Origin: Sphingobacterium thalpophilum
GTDB taxonomy: Bacteria > Bacteroidota > Bacteroidia > Sphingobacteriales > Sphingobacteriaceae
Reading direction: 5' to 3'
Assembly (NCBI RefSeq): GCF_901482695.1
Contig: NZ_LR590484.1
Span: forward strand, 3,286,001-3,350,000
DNA: 64,000 bases
Part shown: positions 25,592 through 34,013 of the stretch, piece by piece
Numbering within the stretch: position 1 is the stretch's first letter
Layout: each line of letters opens with the position of its first letter
Position numbers and translations under genes: made by a program
Notes under the pieces: model-generated
Told to the model about the DNA's origin: nothing
Databases searched by the model: none
The model's input: the letters and a program-made list of their open reading frames with translations, nothing else

Positions 25592-26614
25592 CTATTTTAC
25601 TTGTAATGGAAGACTGTAGCGAAGGCTTTCTCCATTTTTCTTGACCGAAAATTGGCCTATTTTTAAATAATTGTACCTTCCAACGATGCTGCGCAGGTTG
25701 GCCGATGGCGTGTAGTTCCAATGTGCATGTAGTCCGTGCTCAACGTAGACGTAGGCCTCTTCGGTCCAAATGCGGATTTCGGGCAAGTTGGGGTCTGGAT
25801 AATGGTAATCCTTTACGTCTTCGATGATCCTTTGTATGCTGAATGGGGGAAGGTAATGGGCTGAGTGCTCTCCAATCGGACTGATGTCTAGTCTTATCGG
25901 CATTCCATTGGCCGTTTCCAACAATTTGACGTACAACATGACATGCTCAAATTCCTGTGACAGGCTGCAGAGTTCCTTTTTGTTCTCGTTCAGAAATGCA
26001 CGATAGACCTTGCTCAGTACATCCAGATAGGTAATGGACCTTTCCAGGTCATTGGCGATCAATCGGCCTACAGCATATAAACTGTCAAACAGGAAATAGG
26101 GATGTAGCTGTTCCCTAAGTCCGCGATATTCCCTTAACAACTGTTCCTGGTCCAAAAGTTCTTTTGTGGTCAATGCATTTTTCCAGTGCTCAAAGATATA
26201 TCTGACCTGCCAAATGCTGTTGAAGATGATATTGCTCAACAGGGCCAATACCAGCGCGGCAACGAAATGGGCTTGGTCGAGCTCAAGTCGTCCAGGTTGC
26301 GAGACCCTGTCCAAGGCCTGGAACAGGATCGAAACGATGACGATCTCTATTGACAGCTGGGATAGGAAGATGCACAGTGCCCTTAATGGAAGCTGTTCCG
26401 AATCGGGAAGGAGCCAGTTCATGCAATTGCTGATGACCACAGACAACCACCACGAAAGGATGCCCAGCGTGAAGACGAGACCGAAGAGGTTGAGGCTATG
26501 GGTCAAATCCATTCCAAGGTTATAGAACATCAGGTAATAGATGGAGATGATGATAATGGGAAACGGGAAGGATAAGGTCCTCCACTGGCTACGGTTGGGC
26601 AGGATGAAGTTCAT
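25592..26614 (-). CDS. B-type LytS-like pseudokinase
   Basis: Encodes 340 residues. Membrane helices and the IWQVRYIFEHW linker match the other B-type proteins, but the catalytic parts are lost: the phospho-acceptor motif reads LHPYFLFDS, with Tyr-173 in place of His, and the N-box position reads QRIIEDVKDY (261-270) instead of ENAxxHN. The G-box is absent as well. It cannot act as a normal histidine kinase and may serve as a sensory or allosteric partner. The 4-bp overlap with the A-type gene and the full open frame argue against simple decay. Confidence 0.82.
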   Translation of the reverse strand: MNFILPNRSQWRTLSFPFPIIIISIYYLMFYNLGMDLTHSLNLFGLVFTLGILSWWLSVVISNCMNWLLPDSEQLPLRALCIFLSQLSIEIVIVSILFQALDRVSQPGRLELDQAHFVAALVLALLSNIIFNSIWQVRYIFEHWKNALTTKELLDQEQLLREYRGLREQLHPYFLFDSLYAVGRLIANDLERSITYLDVLSKVYRAFLNENKKELCSLSQEFEHVMLYVKLLETANGMPIRLDISPIGEHSAHYLPPFSIQRIIEDVKDYHYPDPNLPEIRIWTEEAYVYVEHGLHAHWNYTPSANLRSIVGRYNYLKIGQFSVKKNGESLRYSLPLQVK

Positions 26615-27672
26615 AAGGGCCTAGGGATTAAGATCAATGGGATTTTAACCCACCTCCATTGTTTGTGGTAGAATAGGTCAGCGTCATAGATGCCCATTAG
26701 CTTGTATTTATCAAAAAGATGGTGGATCTTTTGGTCCTCATTGACGATAGGACTGTTTTTCTTAGGCTGCATCAAATGACCGAACAGTAGGTTGTCCCTT
26801 TCTCTCTGGATGCATAGCTTTAACGGAGCCTTCTTGCTGATCGAATTGTGTTCGATGATATTTTCGGCGATGAGCATCAGACTGAGTACGGGAAGTGCAT
26901 AGGCCTCCGTATCTCCAAGCTGTCCCAGTTGCAGCTCAATGGCAGACCCGTATCTTGTCTTGAGCAGAAAAAACCAGGAATGGATAAAATCGATTTCTTC
27001 GCCCAGGGGGATCAGTTCTTCCCGGTCACCTTGTAGGATGTAACGGTAGACCTTGCTCATCTCGTCCAAAAACTTTTCTGCCAAGGTCCTATCTTCTTCA
27101 ATAAGACTGGATAGGGTATTGATGCTGTTAAATAAAAAATGCGAATCTATCTTGCACTTCAGTCCCGTTAACTGGCTCTTGAGATTGTTCTTTTTCAGTT
27201 CCTCGGCTTCCAACCAGGTTTTCCGCCAATTGTGGAACATGTAGACGCCTTCGTGAAAGCCGGTAGCGGCAATATTGGTGCAGAAACCGGTCACCAGCGT
27301 CTTGAAATAACCGTCCCACTGGAAATCAAAGTCCTGGAAGTCCGTGAGCACAAATAGGGCACAGCTTGCGCTGATGACCGTCACCATGATGCAGATATGG
27401 CTGCCCATGCTCCAGACCAGTCTTTCGGTCACCTTTTCGATATTAGCATATCGGCTACGGATCAATCCGTCCGCATAAATGTGCAGACGCCAGGAAACGA
27501 CCGTTTGGACGATCAATGCCAAAGTTACCGGCCAAAAGATATGCCAATGGCTGAAATAGCTCGAGCCAAATAGCCAATAGGCGATCAGGAACATAAACGG
27601 GGGCCTGATGAAAAATAGGACGTAGAAATCCTGTCTCTTCAACTGTCGGCCCCTAGGGAAAAACAGGCTCAT
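26611..27672 (-). CDS. A-type LytS-like protein with partly degenerate kinase domain
   Basis: Encodes 353 residues. The start (FFIRPPFM.L..Y.LFG) and the ATGFHEGVY.F.NW linker match the A-type protein at 5328. His-178 is kept in IDSHFLFNS, although the usual Pro before it is Ser. The N-box LIAENIIEHN survives, but the glycine-rich G-box is replaced by a charged stretch (NEDQKIHHLF), so ATP binding is doubtful. The start overlaps the amidohydrolase stop by one base (TGATG). No response regulator gene accompanies this pair. Confidence 0.82.
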   Translation of the reverse strand: MSLFFPRGRQLKRQDFYVLFFIRPPFMFLIAYWLFGSSYFSHWHIFWPVTLALIVQTVVSWRLHIYADGLIRSRYANIEKVTERLVWSMGSHICIMVTVISASCALFVLTDFQDFDFQWDGYFKTLVTGFCTNIAATGFHEGVYMFHNWRKTWLEAEELKKNNLKSQLTGLKCKIDSHFLFNSINTLSSLIEEDRTLAEKFLDEMSKVYRYILQGDREELIPLGEEIDFIHSWFFLLKTRYGSAIELQLGQLGDTEAYALPVLSLMLIAENIIEHNSISKKAPLKLCIQRERDNLLFGHLMQPKKNSPIVNEDQKIHHLFDKYKLMGIYDADLFYHKQWRWVKIPLILIPRPL

Positions 27673-28982
27673 CAGGAAAGTATACCTTTTGCAATCTCTT
27701 GGACCTGGTGGGATAATGCCTGGAAATCATGGTCGATCCAGTCGCCATCCAGTTTGAAAAGTTTGCCGTTGACAACAATCGTCCTGAGCTGCTCTTCCTG
27801 TAGGAAATAAAATGCCGGATGCTGTCCGAAGCCGCCCATTTCCAGCTGATCCCATTGGAAGAGGTTGATACAGGCATTTCTGCCGACCTCGATCTTTGAG
27901 GATACGTTAAAGCCCGAGTAGCTATTGGCATGATCCATCGAATCAAAAAAGAATTTGTTCGCTTTGTAGGGTATGTCTGTCGGAAACTGCATCTGATCAA
28001 TCGCTCGCTGGTTCATGTAGCCGCGATAATACTGCAACAATAAACGTTGCTGGAAGATCAGGCTATCGGTAGCACCAGTTGGAATATCTGTACCAATGGC
28101 CCATTTGGCCGAAGGATGGTCCGCAAGGAGCTCTACTGCTGGATAGCCGAGGGCTGTCTGTAGTTCGGCTTCTGGTGTGATTGATACCAAGCAGCCCGCT
28201 TCTGCAATCAAGCCGTATTCTTCCGATGACAAGGTACTGCAGTGCACTAGGTTCAGCCTTTCGTCCAACAGCCCATGATCCGCCAGCTGGCGTACCGGTT
28301 GATGGATCTTGCCCAGAATGGAGCTGCCAAGGTGCATCGATACCGGACAGTCTAGGGAGGCAGCCAACTCGATGTCGGCCCTGTTAACCTCCATGGTCGC
28401 AAACTCCGGCCCCCTGATGCCCATACCGATGCGTACGTTACTTTGGTGCTTATGAGATCTGGCGAGCTGCTCGACATAGGGCTGATGTGGAATGGTGCTG
28501 TTATTCCAGAGCTTGTCCCTTCCGAAGGCAGAGGTAGAATGAAAGAAGAGCACATTTATGCCCGAGTCGATGGCCGCCTGTACAGCCGCATCGGCATGGG
28601 CCTCCGAGTTCATGATATGTGACCAGTCAAATACATTGGAAACCCCGCTGGCCGCAGCCTGTAGGTAGCCGTATAGATTCAGCTGGTATAGCTGTTCGGC
28701 ACTGATCTTCTGCGCCATGTCTCCGCAGACCTTTTCAAGGTATTCCAATAATAATTGATCCGCAGAATAGCCCTTGAAGGGTGCCTGCCACACATGCTTG
28801 TGCGAATCGGTCATGCCAGCCACCGCCAACATTCCTTTTCCGTCCAATACGACGTGTCCCTGTTCCTGGTCGTACCCGCCAGTATTTTCCTTTATGGCCG
28901 TGATAATGCCATCTTCGATGTAGATATCCTTGGCGCCCGAAACTGGTGCGCCATCAAAAATCCTGATATTTCTTATGATCAT
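27672..28982 (-). CDS. metal-dependent amidohydrolase (AtzA/SsnA-like), second copy
   Basis: Encodes 436 residues from the ATG at 28982, chosen because MIIRNIRIFDG matches the start of the 3918 paralogue; ATG 28985 or 29033 are alternatives. Ligands are TDSHKH near 57, MHLG near 213, VHCSTL near 243 and D in GTDIPT near 296. The shared GIRGPEFATM and HIMNS segments show close kinship. In the first position, HKH replaces HRH. It is the first gene of the unit amidohydrolase, A-type, B-type, PhlG-like protein, behind a LytTR operator at 29040. Confidence 0.85.
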   Translation of the reverse strand: MIIRNIRIFDGAPVSGAKDIYIEDGIITAIKENTGGYDQEQGHVVLDGKGMLAVAGMTDSHKHVWQAPFKGYSADQLLLEYLEKVCGDMAQKISAEQLYQLNLYGYLQAAASGVSNVFDWSHIMNSEAHADAAVQAAIDSGINVLFFHSTSAFGRDKLWNNSTIPHQPYVEQLARSHKHQSNVRIGMGIRGPEFATMEVNRADIELAASLDCPVSMHLGSSILGKIHQPVRQLADHGLLDERLNLVHCSTLSSEEYGLIAEAGCLVSITPEAELQTALGYPAVELLADHPSAKWAIGTDIPTGATDSLIFQQRLLLQYYRGYMNQRAIDQMQFPTDIPYKANKFFFDSMDHANSYSGFNVSSKIEVGRNACINLFQWDQLEMGGFGQHPAFYFLQEEQLRTIVVNGKLFKLDGDWIDHDFQALSHQVQEIAKGILS

Positions 28983-29039
28983 CATGTTTTTTTTCTTCAA
29001 ATTTTCCGCTTTCCAGGGAAGTCGTCCAGCCAAAAATGG

Positions 29040-29068
29040 ATGAACGGGTTATTTTTTGGTTGAATTGT
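29040..29068 (-). promoter_or_regulatory. predicted LytTR operator of the four-gene amidohydrolase unit
   Basis: Read on the minus strand: ACAATTCAA-N11-CCCGTTCAT, starts 20 bp apart, about 58 bp before the amidohydrolase start. Confidence 0.66.
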
Positions 29069-29137
29069 CAAAAAGGACAGACCAATAAAAAAATGGTGTT
29101 TGCCCTTTGCTATCATTTCTTTATTCTTTTGGCATAG

Positions 29138-29722
29138 CTACCATTCCTCGTGTAGGGCTTGGATTGGTGCCGTGCCGTCGGTATTCAGGATATCAAGGAA
29201 GTGTTTTCCCTGGTCAAGGTAGCGTCCGTAAAAGAAGGTTGCCGAAAGATTTCCCCTGCCGACCAATGCTTCCTTTTTGAGCTTGCGCTGCTCATTTTTT
29301 GTGGCCGTCCTGATCCTTTCGATGCCTTTGACCGGATGTAGGGTGAAGGTGGGATAGGCTACACCATCTACATCAGCGGTACCAATGGTCACCGTTCCTT
29401 CCGTTTCCAGCCATAGTTGGTCCAGGGTAGCATAGTTTCCGCTATTGAGGTATTGCATGAACTTGTAGGTTCCGTCTTTACGGATTTCCAAAAAGAGGCT
29501 CAGCCCGAAGGCATTTCTGTAGGAATCTGAATAGGTGTCGTGATAGTTGATGCTGGATACGGTGCCATAGGTCCAATATTTTCCGTTGGGTGCGATCAGT
29601 TCATCGGGAACTTCGCTTCTGGGCGACCCCGCAAAATCATCTGCAGCTTCATGCTCGCTATCTTTCTTGCAGCTCTGTAGTCCGATCATCAGCAGTAGGG
29701 CGACTAGTGTAAATTGTTTCAT
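29138..29722 (-). CDS. lipoprotein of unknown function
   Basis: Encodes 194 residues. The lipobox GLQSC (Cys-18) follows a hydrophobic signal helix, so lipid anchoring is expected. The mature part is beta-rich with aromatic residues (KYWTYGTVSSINYHD, LSLFLEIRKDGTYKFMQYL), a pattern seen in small calycin-like or lipocalin-like lipoproteins, but no family could be fixed. A T-rich stretch with a CATCTTTG box (-7-like) precedes the start on the minus strand. Confidence 0.7.
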   Translation of the reverse strand: MKQFTLVALLLMIGLQSCKKDSEHEAADDFAGSPRSEVPDELIAPNGKYWTYGTVSSINYHDTYSDSYRNAFGLSLFLEIRKDGTYKFMQYLNSGNYATLDQLWLETEGTVTIGTADVDGVAYPTFTLHPVKGIERIRTATKNEQRKLKKEALVGRGNLSATFFYGRYLDQGKHFLDILNTDGTAPIQALHEEW

Positions 29723-29866
29723 ATTATTTTGTTGTTTTTTTTACAAAGATGCCGCGGTAGTTCAACTGCCCAAAGTAGGTTTGGGATGAGGTGAGCATTC
29801 CCAGGGAGCAAGTGTGAAAAAAACAGCCCAAACCGTTTTTGCCTAAGATGGCAATATACCTTTGTT

Positions 29867-29896
29867 TCAATTGGGTGCCCGAAATCGCTGATTCAA
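29867..29896 (+). promoter_or_regulatory. weak LytTR-like site upstream of the SDR gene
   Basis: TCAATTGGG-N12-CTGATTCAA, starts 21 bp apart, 49 bp before the SDR start. Each half matches the consensus at about six of nine positions, so it is the weakest member of the set. Confidence 0.3.
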
Positions 29897-29944
29897 CCGA
29901 AGTTGTTTTCCGTTCTAGTTGCTAAGGTCAATCTTTGCCGAAAA

Positions 29945-30631
29945 ATGAATATAATGGAACAGAAAAATCAGAAAAAAGTAGTGATCACCGGTGGCAATAA
30001 TGGTATAGGCATGGCCCTAGCTCAATTGTTGCTAGATCAACAGTATCAGGTGACCATCACCCTGAAGCCGGGACAATCTCCCAAATGGCAGCATCCCCAC
30101 CTTAAAACGGTGGCCCTTGAAATTACCGATGCCTATAGCATAGCCCAGGCTGCCAAAACATTGGAAGCTGAATGTGGAGGGATAGACATCCTGGTCAATT
30201 GTGCGGGAGTAGCAACCGATGCCTATTTTATCATTCCTGAGTACGAATCCTTCAAAAGAACGATAGATGTGAACCTCACCGGTTTGGTGTTTTTCAATGA
30301 AGCGGTTTTGGGACTGGTCTCCAAAGGTGGTCATATCATCAACGTTTCCAGTGATATGGGATTGTTATCGCAAGCCGATACAAACGGACCAGCCTATAGG
30401 ATTTCAAAGGCGGCACTCAACATGTATACGAAAATGCTGGCCTTGAGGATGCGTGAAACCGGGATCAGGGTGACTGCGGTCCATCCTGGATGGGTAAGGA
30501 CCAATGTGGGCGGGGCGGACGCACCGATGGATACGACAACTTCTGCCGAAGGAATCTACGGAGTGATCATGGACGCCAAAAGGAATGGAGAGTTCCGGAA
30601 CATTGCCAATGACGATTGCTTTTTGCTTTAG
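29945..30631 (+). CDS. short-chain dehydrogenase/reductase
   Basis: Encodes 228 residues from ATG at 29945. A frame opening at 29903 adds 14 untypical residues; ATG 29954 is also possible. The cofactor motif TGGNNGIG lies near residue 14, NCAG near 84, the catalytic serine in NVSSDMG near 135 and YRISK (Tyr and Lys) near 150. This is the classical SDR set, for NAD(P)H-dependent reduction of a carbonyl or oxidation of an alcohol. HPGWVRTNVGG near 180 is typical of carbonyl reductases. Possibly part of the regulon, but the operator is weak. Confidence 0.87.
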   Translation: MNIMEQKNQKKVVITGGNNGIGMALAQLLLDQQYQVTITLKPGQSPKWQHPHLKTVALEITDAYSIAQAAKTLEAECGGIDILVNCAGVATDAYFIIPEYESFKRTIDVNLTGLVFFNEAVLGLVSKGGHIINVSSDMGLLSQADTNGPAYRISKAALNMYTKMLALRMRETGIRVTAVHPGWVRTNVGGADAPMDTTTSAEGIYGVIMDAKRNGEFRNIANDDCFLL

Positions 30632-30718
30632 GCTTAGCTTTCTATTGATCCGCTAGGTTAACCATGTTGGTCCCTAGCGGATTTAAATGAAGGCTCGAGC
30701 CCCTGAGCGGTACCAGCC

Positions 30719-31852
30719 TTATCGAACCAACTTTCTTGTGAAGGATTTCGGCATTTTTTCAGGCTTGTAATTCGGATAGTACATTTTCAGGATCTCCCCG
30801 GCCAGGTAGGCATAGAGGTCGGCATTGTTGCTCAGTACGATGACCGTAAAATTGTCTTGGGGCACCCTGAGGATATCCGCCAGGCCGGGTCCGCCACTAT
30901 GTCCAGCTATCGCCAGTCCGTTGTTGTTCTGTATAGCCCATCCCATTTTGCTAAAACCGCCCTTTAGGCCAGTTGCTGCAACCGCTACGTCCTGTATTTC
31001 CTTTTTTAGGATAGTTTGCCTATCCAGGCAGATTGCCCACTTGCAAAGATCTGAAAGGGAGAGGAACATCCCACCGGCCCCAAAAGAGGCTGGCGAATAA
31101 TAGCCCTTAAAGACCAGTGGTCCATTTTTTCCCTTAGTGAAATTTTGTGACTTGTTGGGAATGGGGTACATGGTCTGAAAAGGAAATCCCCTGTATTCGA
31201 CGTCAAAGCCTCCATCCAACATTTGCATTGGCAAAAGAAGTTCCTTTTTTAGTACCGTTTCGATCGGCTCACCTGCAATTTTTTCTATGATATATTGCAG
31301 CACAAAATAATCTCCGTTCTGGTAGGCCTGTTTACTTCCGGGCGGAAATACCAGCGACGAGTCCTTTAATTGTTTGATGACCGTTTCGATGGGCTCTACC
31401 TTGAACTCGGAAGAAGCGCCAATCCCCAGATAGCCGCCAAGCGCTCCCGGCCAAACTATGCCGCCCTCATGTGCCAGTAGGTGCTGGATCTTGATGTCCT
31501 GCCATTTGGGTGCCTCTGGAATAAATTTGCCGATCGGATCCTCTAGGCTGATCTTCCCCGATTGCACCCATTTCATCAATAGGCTGGACGTAAATAGTTT
31601 GGTCGCAGAGGCAATGGCAAAATTGGTACGCGGCGAAACGGGAATACCGTATTCGATGTTCGCAAGACCATAGGTATTGGAATGTAATATCCTTCCGTTT
31701 TTGATCACGGCAACGGCCATCCCGAGCGTGCCGGTTTCTTTCATTTCCTTTGCAATGTAGGCGTCTAAGGCTTCGTTGTGGGCTGGTTTTGGCTGCGCCA
31801 TGGAATTGATCCATAGTAGGATAGCAGCACAGCATAAAATTGAACTTTTCAT
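30719..31852 (-). CDS. serine hydrolase of the beta-lactamase/PBP family
   Basis: Encodes 377 residues. The signal peptide ends near residue 19 (INSMAQPKP). The nucleophile motif SATK lies near 62-65, YQN near 160 for the second motif and HSGGPG near 315 as the HxG version of KTG. This is the class C beta-lactamase-like group with esterase, peptidase or unknown roles, often periplasmic. The gene is 41 bp after the ZU5-domain lipoprotein gene and may be co-transcribed with it. Confidence 0.82.
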   Translation of the reverse strand: MKSSILCCAAILLWINSMAQPKPAHNEALDAYIAKEMKETGTLGMAVAVIKNGRILHSNTYGLANIEYGIPVSPRTNFAIASATKLFTSSLLMKWVQSGKISLEDPIGKFIPEAPKWQDIKIQHLLAHEGGIVWPGALGGYLGIGASSEFKVEPIETVIKQLKDSSLVFPPGSKQAYQNGDYFVLQYIIEKIAGEPIETVLKKELLLPMQMLDGGFDVEYRGFPFQTMYPIPNKSQNFTKGKNGPLVFKGYYSPASFGAGGMFLSLSDLCKWAICLDRQTILKKEIQDVAVAATGLKGGFSKMGWAIQNNNGLAIAGHSGGPGLADILRVPQDNFTVIVLSNNADLYAYLAGEILKMYYPNYKPEKMPKSFTRKLVR

Positions 31853-31893
31853 TGCTCATCATTTAAGGTGATCCAATTCGATAGTGAACACGA

Positions 31894-33165
31894 TCAGAAC
31901 TGGTGGAATTTCAGTTTGAACTTACCGCTGATGGTGAGTTTGCCAGCATATTCACCGTCCACCCATCTGCCGGCAGAGCTGAGGTTAAAGGTACCCTCGG
32001 TATAACCGTCTTTGTTTATCTTTGGTATGTTGAGGCTTCCCCCGCTCGGCACCCAATCTTCTTTTGAATTTTCATAGAGATGACTGAGATGATCCTTGGT
32101 AGAATAGGCGTATTGGAATTCTACAAATTTGTTAGGTTCGTGAATAGCGGTCCAAGGATGATTTCCCTCACCTGTGTTCCAAATAATGGCCAGGGGTACG
32201 AACTCATCGCCCGGATTGACCATCCCCGTAATCGCATTATATTTCTGTTGTATGTTGGTCAGGGCGCCATAATAGGATTTCCACTCCCCTCCATTGAAAC
32301 TGACCAGCAGGTATTCGTCCGAAAGGTAGGTAATGTTTGAGACCAATAGTCTTTTGGTAACGCCGGGACTCTTTACCTGAAGGCTGACCGCTGCTCCATT
32401 TCCACTTGCAACAGATTTAGGAGCAGTTAGGGTAGCCGTATTTCCATTGGCCTTGAGTTCCCCTGGACCTCCCAGTTCCCATTTGACGATGTGTTTTTGT
32501 GCCAAGGCAACAGGCCTGATCACCGGCCGGTCTTTTACCTTCGATGGGACAAGTGGTACGATTAGAAAATCGTCGTCCTCGACCTGGATGTACCTAACGG
32601 CCTTCAATGTTAGGGATTTTCCCACTTCCAGCTGTGCATTGCCGGGAACAAGGTCCAGCCACTTCATGGGGACCCAGTCACTGAAATGGTCTGTAACTAC
32701 CGTAATTGTTTGGTCAGTGGGATTGGTACGGGTATTCCCCTCGACTCTCCAGATACCCTGATCATCCTGATAGGAAACGGTAAGGCCTTCAATCAGCGGA
32801 ATGCTGCTGGCTACTGCAGCAAAGGAAAAAGTCATTTCGATAGGCTTGGTAAACTTGATGCCGTGGGGCAACAGCCTAAAAGATTGACCTATTCCTGCTG
32901 GATTGGTGGTACTGATGGGTTCCACCGTAATAACCGTGTTTTTATCCAGGGCGCCATCGGGAATGCTGATACTAATGCCTTCGGCAGTCTCGATGAGCCC
33001 CCCATTGGGGCCGATTTCCTTGGTCGTTTTGGGACCGTTTACAACTCCGATTGGTGTCGGTGCGATGATTTCCAAATCTGTGGGATCAGTAACCTTGTCC
33101 TTTTTACAGGCCAGGGTAATGCTGAGCATGGCGAACAGAACGCCTTTGACTAACTTGTATTTCAT
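31894..33165 (-). CDS. lipoprotein with ZU5-like domain
   Basis: Encodes 423 residues. The lipobox is ITLAC (Cys-20). Residues 48-100 (GPNGGLIETAEGISISIPDG) form the start of a ZU5 domain, a beta fold found in surface and signalling proteins, followed by VTDHFSDWVP that typically ends it. The next part has Ig-like strands (GPGELKANGNTATLTAP), and the C-terminus ends in a beta domain (AGKLTISGKFKLKFHQF). It is likely an anchored surface protein. It leads the operon with the serine hydrolase. Confidence 0.75.
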   Translation of the reverse strand: MKYKLVKGVLFAMLSITLACKKDKVTDPTDLEIIAPTPIGVVNGPKTTKEIGPNGGLIETAEGISISIPDGALDKNTVITVEPISTTNPAGIGQSFRLLPHGIKFTKPIEMTFSFAAVASSIPLIEGLTVSYQDDQGIWRVEGNTRTNPTDQTITVVTDHFSDWVPMKWLDLVPGNAQLEVGKSLTLKAVRYIQVEDDDFLIVPLVPSKVKDRPVIRPVALAQKHIVKWELGGPGELKANGNTATLTAPKSVASGNGAAVSLQVKSPGVTKRLLVSNITYLSDEYLLVSFNGGEWKSYYGALTNIQQKYNAITGMVNPGDEFVPLAIIWNTGEGNHPWTAIHEPNKFVEFQYAYSTKDHLSHLYENSKEDWVPSGGSLNIPKINKDGYTEGTFNLSSAGRWVDGEYAGKLTISGKFKLKFHQF

Positions 33166-33322
33166 GAATGTATAAATAATGATATAAGAGCTGCAAAGCT
33201 TGACAAAACCAAAGTCGATAGGAATGCCAAGTTGGATGATATGTGGAATGGGCGGGATGAACTGCTATATTTTAGGTTGGGAAATGTTTGATTGGAGGTA
33301 ACTTTATGGAACTGGCCCATTC

Positions 33323-33352
33323 GACGTTCATGTAGGAAAATGTTCAATTGAA
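33323..33352 (+). promoter_or_regulatory. possible LytTR operator upstream of the SRPBCC gene
   Basis: GACGTTCAT-N12-TCAATTGAA, starts 21 bp apart, 127 bp before the SRPBCC start. The distance is longer than at other sites. The rest of the 33166-33478 interval shows no gene. Confidence 0.4.
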
Positions 33353-33478
33353 CCATCATATTGAACAGGTCTTTGCTAAAATGTTTGCCACCAGAACGTC
33401 TATTCACGTACTTTGAGTAAAAAAGACAGTCTTGCCTATAGATCGTGATAGCATCGGATATATTTAGACCAACCCATT

Positions 33479-33940
33479 ATGATAGTAACACAGTCGCTCA
33501 GCATAGAGATAGCTGCCGAACGGAGAAAAGTTTTTGATTATATAGCAGATCTTCGCAATGATAAGTATTGGCGCAGCGAGGTCAACGGTACCTCCATAAC
33601 AGGGGAGGTGCAGGTAGGAGCCGTTGCCCTGGAAGATTCCAGGCTATCCCCAAAGGTACCCTCGTACCTGCGAAAATTACGCTGCACGGAATGGGTCGAC
33701 CAGACACGGGTAGTTTATACTTCCTCTACTGACGAAAGCTATTTTTTACGAACTCTTCGGACAGTTCATGACAATGATCGTGGTGGGACCCGTGTTTGCT
33801 ATACGCTGGAATTCGATAGCGCGGTCGTGAAAGTGGGACTAGGGTTTTCACTGCCCCATACCATCGTCAATTGGGTCACCAAAAGGGCCATGCGCCGTTA
33901 TCTTAGAACGCTCAAGAGGAACTTAGAATCTAAATGTTAA
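33479..33940 (+). CDS. SRPBCC-superfamily protein
   Basis: Encodes 153 residues. The N-terminal strand IEIAAERRKVFDYIADLRNDKYW is the classic start of the START/Bet v1 cyclase-like fold: a strand, a helix with VFDYIADL, then a W. A long C-terminal helix (TIVNWVTKRAMRRYLRTLKRNLE) closes the pocket. The fold binds hydrophobic ligands; no catalytic residue can be fixed. It lies just upstream of a disrupted tetR gene. Confidence 0.75.
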   Translation: MIVTQSLSIEIAAERRKVFDYIADLRNDKYWRSEVNGTSITGEVQVGAVALEDSRLSPKVPSYLRKLRCTEWVDQTRVVYTSSTDESYFLRTLRTVHDNDRGGTRVCYTLEFDSAVVKVGLGFSLPHTIVNWVTKRAMRRYLRTLKRNLESKC

Positions 33941-33958
33941 GCAAACGTTTAAAATAAG

Positions 33959-33989
33959 TGTTTAATACTAAACAATATCAGTAGCTTTG
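33959..33989 (+). promoter_or_regulatory. tetR promoter with palindromic operator
   Basis: A near-perfect 16-bp palindrome (TGTTTAATACTAAACA, 33959-33974) is followed by the -7 box TAGCTTTG (33982-33989). This is the arrangement of an autorepressed TetR promoter and is 25 bp upstream of the truncated tetR start. Confidence 0.6.
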
Positions 33990-34013
33990 CATTACCAATG
34001 ATGTTCAGACCAG

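Noticed and set aside
25589..25721. Longer start for the PhlG-like protein
   Set aside because: It would overlap the kinase coding region by 130 bp, and the extra residues do not match the paralogue at 8788.
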